Assembly: GCA_037954325.1 (NCBI GenBank)
Contig: JBBMNZ010000019.1
Location: 6,834,501 to 6,898,500, forward strand
DNA from: Fistularia commersonii
Taxonomy: Eukaryota; Chordata; Actinopteri; Syngnathiformes; Fistulariidae
Direction: 5' to 3'
DNA length: 64,000 nt
In this document: piece after piece, positions 59,201 to 64,000 of the stretch
Position numbering within the stretch: the stretch's first letter is position 1
How the letters are laid out: each line of letters begins with the position of its first letter
Made by a program: the position numbers and the translations under genes
Notes under the pieces: model-generated
Database searches by the model: none
What the model was told of the DNA's origin: nothing
Seen by the model: only the letters and a program-made list of their open reading frames with translations

Positions 59201-59608
59201 GGATCCGAGAGCCACTTCCCTCAGATTCCCTCAGAAACCCCTGCCATGCTCCACCTCGCCACTCCATCCGCTGGTCATTTCCCCAGCACTAGCCACTCAC
59301 CACTCATCCAGCTCTCCGCCCTTCCTTCCAGCAGCACGGTGACCCCTGTATCTTCTGCTCTCTCCCAGAGCCCCCTCATCAACCTGAGTCCTGCCTTCAC
59401 CATAGCTCCCCAGCAGACAATAGAGTGGGAAATGGAGGATAAGGACACACAGCTGACAGGTGATGGAGAAATCTGGAACAAGGTGGTGGAGGGTACGGCT
59501 CCACAGGATGTAGGTAATATTATCTGGGAGAGTAACAGGGAGATTAAGAGGGAAGATGAGGGGATTGTTTGGGAAGCGGAGGGCCTGAGACCAGTTTTGT
59601 TACACTGA
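53297..59608 (+). CDS. zfp91: ZFP91-like C2H2 zinc-finger protein (E3 ubiquitin ligase family)
   Basis: ZFP91 is a nuclear zinc-finger protein described as an atypical ubiquitin ligase acting on NIK in non-canonical NF-kB signalling. Coding exons: 53297-53631, 53901-53932, 54020-54132, 54258-54291, 54403-54481, 54592-54747, 55379-55429, 55514-55592, 56382-56496, 56671-56770, 58825-59608; 1878 nt, 625 aa. The N-terminus is basic and acidic low-complexity. A basic run SKRGRQQKVEKP leads into KKPPVQYVRCEMEGCGTVLA, then five C2H2 fingers: about residues 277-300, 308-330, 338-358, 366-386 and 396-418. DYICEYCARAFKSSHNLAVH and EICGFTCRQKASLNWHMKKH are near-identical to human ZFP91 as remembered, and differ from ZNF653. 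The Ser/Thr/Pro-rich tail of about 190 residues is much longer than the short human end. Small exons 2-4 are placed by phase and splice signals, so are less certain. Confidence 0.92.
56102..56160 (-). mobile_element. L2-type LINE 3' tail fragment
   Basis: The plus strand reads ttacattgcatttggcagac followed by gctcttatccaaagcg, the inverted 3' end of the fish L2 family also seen at 11917-11985. It lies in a zfp91 intron (55593-56381). Confidence 0.8.
57030..58255 (-). mobile_element. LINE remnant (antisense), copy 2, in zfp91 intron 10
   Basis: The plus strand starts with tttcggatgctcccttcagg and ggtcgccacaattaatcat, the inverted 3' end of a widespread fish LINE family, and ends near cctgacacaaccccctacat. 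Many stops, so non-functional. It separates the exons for fingers 3 and 4. Confidence 0.7.
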
Positions 59609-60230
59609 GGCGAGGCACATGAAGATCAGTTAATCCAGAGATAGACTTACATTAAATTCCAAGATACTAAAATAACAAAAATGTTAAAAGGAAAGAGTTA
59701 ATTAGCCAACATTTAAATGTTTGAAATATCAAACCCATCAAAATCACAAATGATGCAGTTGTCAGTTATACAGCTACAGCAAATAGGGTTATTTTTTTAT
59801 GAAAGGTTTGACTATTTGAATTTTAGAAGACGATGACCTCTAATACTGCTTCACAAATATTTTAGTACTTCTTTTTTGTCACCCTGTCTTTGTATAAACA
59901 TATAAGCGTGTGAACAATAGAACCGAGTCCTTTTTTATTTGATGATTAATGTATACGGTTTGTTTCCATAAGAGTTTTGTTGTGTTTCTACACTTCTCTT
60001 TGTAGGATGAACAGATGTGTGGCCACTGATAAAAGTAGTGGGGTGCTGTAGGGGGTGAGCAAATGTTGTCACAGGCTAACTGAGTTTTATTACATTTATA
60101 GCCTAGACTTCTCCACATTTTTCAGCAGATTTTGTCAAGCTTACTATTTGAATTTTTACATGCTTTCTAACAGTTTTTTTTTTCTAGCAATCAGATTATA
60201 CCATTAATTCAATAAACACGATTATGTGCA
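59609..60230 (+). other. zfp91: Probable zfp91 3' untranslated region
   Basis: AT-rich sequence after the zfp91 stop. AATAAA at 60211-60216 is the best poly(A) signal, about 600 nt downstream. Confidence 0.55.
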
Positions 60231-60631
60231 AAATAATTTCATAATTGTGGAAATTAAAGTGAAATTACATTTTGAAAAACTAAAATCCAAGTCTGGTCAC
60301 CTTTCTTGTTTAACAGCGTTCTGGTACCACTGACAGTGTTATGATATAGAAACAGTGGATTTGTATGAAATGGCATGAAATTTTTTTTTGAAGTTATGTG
60401 GAGGAGCACACATACCTCTATACAGTGCAACTACTGTTGAGCACTCACAAGCTTATAGTTTTAATATATCAGAACATGTATTTGAATTAAGTATAATTAA
60501 ATATGTGGAATGAAAGTGCCTGATTTGCCTTTTTTACTTTTATTTTTTAGTTTGTTGTTGCTGACTGTTCCCTTCAATTATTGTATATTAGATATTATTA
60601 TTCCATCCTCTCGAAATTTCAGTATTCAACC
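60231..60631. other. Intergenic, nothing recognised
   Basis: AT-rich sequence between the zfp91 poly(A) signal and a SINE. I see no gene or repeat. Confidence 0.4.
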
Positions 60632-60845
60632 ACATGGGCGGTGTGGTGCAGAAGGTAGAGCAATCGTCTTTGGAACTAAACATTCCTGGTATGATTCCCG
60701 GCTCCCCCTAGCGTGTCGCAGTGATGTTGAGCAAGACGCCGAACCCCGAACTGCTTCCCTGGCACTGGTGGACGGCAGCCTACTACTCATACTTCAACCA
60801 TGATGGGTTAATTGTAGATAATGAATTTCCCCACGAGGGATTAAT
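60632..60845 (+). mobile_element. tRNA-derived SINE, copy 3
   Basis: It has the tRNA-like start gggcggtgtggtgcagaagg..agagcaatcg, ctttggaactaaacattcc, a B-box-like ggtatgattcccgg, then gagcaagacgccgaacccc and the end ccccacgagggattaatgta. It is the most complete copy in the window. It is a retroposon, not a working tRNA. Confidence 0.8.
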
Positions 60846-63002
60846 GTATACATTATTATATCATGAGAGAATTGGTGGATATTGTAGCGACTTGGGAAGC
60901 CACTGGTTTTATTTTCAGCAAAGTATTAGTTTAAGTTCTTTGATATTCATTCTAAAATATTCAGCTAAAGTGACCAGGGTTAGGTGCCACAAAATTATAC
61001 TTGACTTGCACTGTGTCTTCCCATTAGCGATGGTACATGCTACAATGGGGTCATTGGTTTGGTCTACTTTGAATATTTTGAAAGCACTAATGAATGATTG
61101 TTCAATTCATCGCCTTTTTACACAACATTGTTTTAGGGTTGCACCACAAATTTCAACACATCTTTTCCTTTAATATGAATTAAACAACCTGAAATGTGTT
61201 GACAACAACTAAGTTACAAGTGGATGTAATTTCAAAATTCTTGGTATTTTATTTTTTTCACATGGGTGGGAACAGTAAAATCATCCTCTGGGTTTGGTGT
61301 CTCTGGGAACATTTTGCAGCAATTGACTTCTGACTTCCGATGCTTTCTCACCACTACTTTCCCACTCAAATTTATTGATGTCAGACAGATTATCTAACTA
61401 ATCTGTCACGTTGATTTAACCCTAGAAACCATTATAGCATAAAGGGATTCACCAGTATGTCAGCATGTTTAACTATTCAATCCTTGGGGCATCTATATGC
61501 AATACTTTTTGGCAATTCAGGAATAGTTTATTGGTGGCAAGTACTATCCCATCTCTGGAAATAAAAGACGAGACACAGCGTCAATGAGAAGAGGGGGGAG
61601 CTGAAATCACCTTAACATTATCAAAGTCCTACTGTATAGGAGTGCCAGGAGTGGGATAAAACAGTGACAGGAAGGCACTGAATTCAGTTCTGGGTGGAGG
61701 AGGAATTATGAGAAGTAGGGTAACAAAAACAGATAAAAAGTAAGGATAAGCAGGCTGATGATTGGATAAGTGATCTCCACAGTACATGGTTTATTATAGG
61801 AAGTCATCCAGCTGCTCCTTCCAATCATTGCACTGAGGCTTGAACTGAAAACAGAATGTGAGGACACACTTTATTTGGATGAATTTTATGGAGACAATGA
61901 AATTAACTGTATATATCTTCATTTTTTCAAGCCATTTGGATGAAAATCTAAAAGTAATGGATTTTAGACGGCTGAAGTTCAAAGTTTAGAATAGAATAAC
62001 AAACAAACTCAACTAGATTTGAAAGACGGTCTTTTCAGAATAAGCGAGAAGGAGTTGTGCATTAATCGTCCTGGATATTATGAACCATAAGGTCTTTCGA
62101 AAGAAGACAGTGGCCACTGAGGATGAAAGATTTCAATATGGGTACATTTCACAGGGAGACATGATAGAACACTTGATCTTGACCGCTTGACCTTCTTTTA
62201 GTGGTGGTTTCAATCTGTCACCCCACACCTCCCAACCCCCAAGCCCACAACTGTTTTAGATGTGAAGGAAATTAAATTTATCAAGCCCCTGCCAAACCAT
62301 TCAATTTCGATGAAGGCTACAGCTGCACCGGAGAGTCCGGAGCATCTGGGAGGATAGAGAAGATGGACGGGATGCAAGTGGTGGTTTTTAATTTTGTTTG
62401 TGAAGATCATAGTTAAAAAGAAACATCAGTGTCATTTTCAAGCAATCGGTGGGGGAAAGAGAATATTTCTGTTTATAAATATATATATATATAAAATTAA
62501 CTTTTAAAGTGGTGTGAAAATAAACACCACGACAACAACATATCTAATCAGAGTACCTCATTTTGTAAGTGATACTCTAGATTCCAGAGTCCACTGAATT
62601 TCCACTGAAAATACTATAAACTGGATCTTGACAGCATCTTAACATTGGAGAAATAGTCTTGTATTAAAAATGCAGAAGAGTTGCTGTGATCAATATTCTG
62701 CAGAACAATCGAGAATGAAAACTGAAACCTTTGATGCCCTCTAATGGACAAACTAAATGCTGAAGGTACGAAACTGATAAATATATATTTGGCATATCTG
62801 TACAGCTCTTACCATCTAAAATAAGACGGAACTGTGTCACTGTATATTTTAAAGGGAAAATCAATTCAATTTGACTTTTGCTTCCTCGGTTGAACGGGAT
62901 CCTTGTGACAGCAAAGTTAAGGAGTCTTTAAACGAATGCAAGAACTTAAAACCACAAAATAAAGGTAGAAAAAAGAAAATGTGGTCTGAAATGTTTTTAT
63001 AT
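60846..63002. other. Gene-poor region
   Basis: No coding exon or named repeat recognised. A short (TA)n run lies near 62480-62492. ORFs are short and domain-free. Confidence 0.4.
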
Positions 63003-63665
63003 AATGAGATTCAGAATCTCTTGCTTTGCTGCCTGGTGTGATCTGAACCACCTGAAGATCAATGGCAGTAAGACAAGGGAGAAGGTGAACGACTCCTGGA
63101 GGTGTGCACCCCGGGCAGCACCAGTGAACATCCAGGGTCTGGACATTGAGATCGTGGAGGAGTACAGATACTTTGGTGTTTACTTAAATAACAAGCTGGA
63201 CTGGACCAACAAAACAGATTTCCTGCATAAGAAGGGTTAAAGTCTTCATTTCCTGAGGAGACTGAGGTCCCTTGGTGGATGCAGGACACTGTGAAGGACC
63301 TTCTATGACACTGTGGCTTCTGCACCGCTTTATGAAGTGGTCTGCTGGGGCTGAGGAAGTTCTAAGAGAGACAGGAAAAGACTGCATAAGCTGGCCAGGC
63401 GGGCCAGCTCGGTCTTGAATTGCTCTCCGGTCTCCATCGAGGTGGTGAGCAAGAGGAGGATGTTAGCTAAGCTAGCATTCATAAGGGACAACCCCTCTCA
63501 TCCTCTACATGACAGGGTTTCTAAGCAGCTACTTTGTCCAAAGACTGTTGCACCGTCACTGCAAGAAGGAACACTACTGCAGGTCTGCAGGTCCTTCACT
63601 TCATTGGTTATTGGTTATTGGTTATTGGTTATCGAACTGTTCAATTCAACAAAAACATGAACTCT
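63003..63665 (+). mobile_element. LINE reverse-transcriptase C-terminal fragment
   Basis: Frames encode LNHLKINGSKTREKV, PVNIQGLDIEIVEEYRYFGV, NNKLDWTNKTDFLHKKG, then HFLRRLRSLGGCRTL and RMLAKLAFIRDNPSHPLHD. This is the region after the RT palm in a fish non-LTR element. A stop at 63238-63240 and frameshifts break it. It ends near a fourfold ttggttattg repeat (63603-63630). Confidence 0.78.
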
Positions 63666-64000
63666 TATTTAGCACAGTGCCGATGCTGCTCCCAAGCATC
63701 CCACAATGCTCTGATTTACTACCCCAATACCCCCATCCCTACTGTGGACTACCTAACCTCTGCTTACCACTATTGTCTGTGCAATATTTATACTTATACA
63801 TCCTCGGAGACAACTTACTCATCATTTATTTTTTACGACTCACATCCCCTATTGTGCACTCGCTATTTCTATGACCGTTCTCTGCACAAAGTATTACTTT
63901 TGTTTATCATTCATCATTTTTTTTACATCTTGTCTTTCTGTGTTTATTTCGTGCATAGTTTTTTTTCATCTGTATCTATATCCTTATTTGCATATTTTTG
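63666..64000. other. Window end, probably LINE-derived 3' sequence
   Basis: T-rich sequence without a gene. It may be the 3' UTR of the LINE fragment just upstream, but I see no decisive end. Confidence 0.3.

Noticed and set aside
60632..60720. A tRNA gene
   Set aside because: Only box-like remnants are present, with no foldable cloverleaf or correct length, and the flanks match two other SINE copies.

Overview
The window is nuclear DNA of a ray-finned (teleost) fish. It shows AT-rich intergenic sequence, GT-AG split vertebrate genes, L2-, Rex3- and other fish-type LINE remnants, a tRNA-derived SINE in three copies, hAT and Tc1/mariner miniature elements, and long (TA)n/(TG)n tracts. I cannot name the species. 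Exons were placed by hand from splice sites, reading phase and recalled human protein families. All four complete models stay in frame from start to stop.

Layout. 1-9290 (+): 3' two thirds of an oxysterol-binding protein gene (osbp), with ten exons, the FFAT motif and the whole sterol-binding domain. 10660-16640 (+): a complete aspartoacylase gene (acy3-like, six coding exons, 340 aa). 17936-28720 (-): a complete claudin domain-containing 1 gene (cldnd1, four exons, 252 aa) with a CpG-rich 5' end; it converges on acy3. 31256-43350 (-): a 30-exon gene for a predicted 1652-aa GPI-anchored mucin that I cannot match to a named gene. 43740-53296: gene-poor sequence with a dead LINE and a Tc1/mariner miniature element. 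53297-60216 (+): a complete zfp91-like gene (11 exons, 625 aa, five C2H2 fingers). 60630-64000: a SINE and a LINE fragment.

The most interesting object is the mucin gene. It encodes a signal peptide split by an intron, a Ser/Thr/Pro-rich domain of about nine 56-residue repeats, seven SEA domains in series and a C-terminal GPI-type signal. Five SEA modules lie in nearly identical 1.24-1.29 kb tandem units of four exons each, with phases that let whole units be gained or lost. Six of the seven SEA domains keep a Gly-Ser self-cleavage site. One divergent domain has lost it.

The genes are not an operon and act in separate processes: lipid transfer at ER-Golgi contacts (osbp), deacylation of N-acyl amino acids (acy3), a junction-type four-pass membrane protein (cldnd1), the cell-surface mucin, and ubiquitin/NF-kB-linked zinc-finger regulation (zfp91). 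From memory, OSBP, ACY3 and ZFP91 all lie on human 11q12-q13, so part of the neighbourhood may be ancient synteny.
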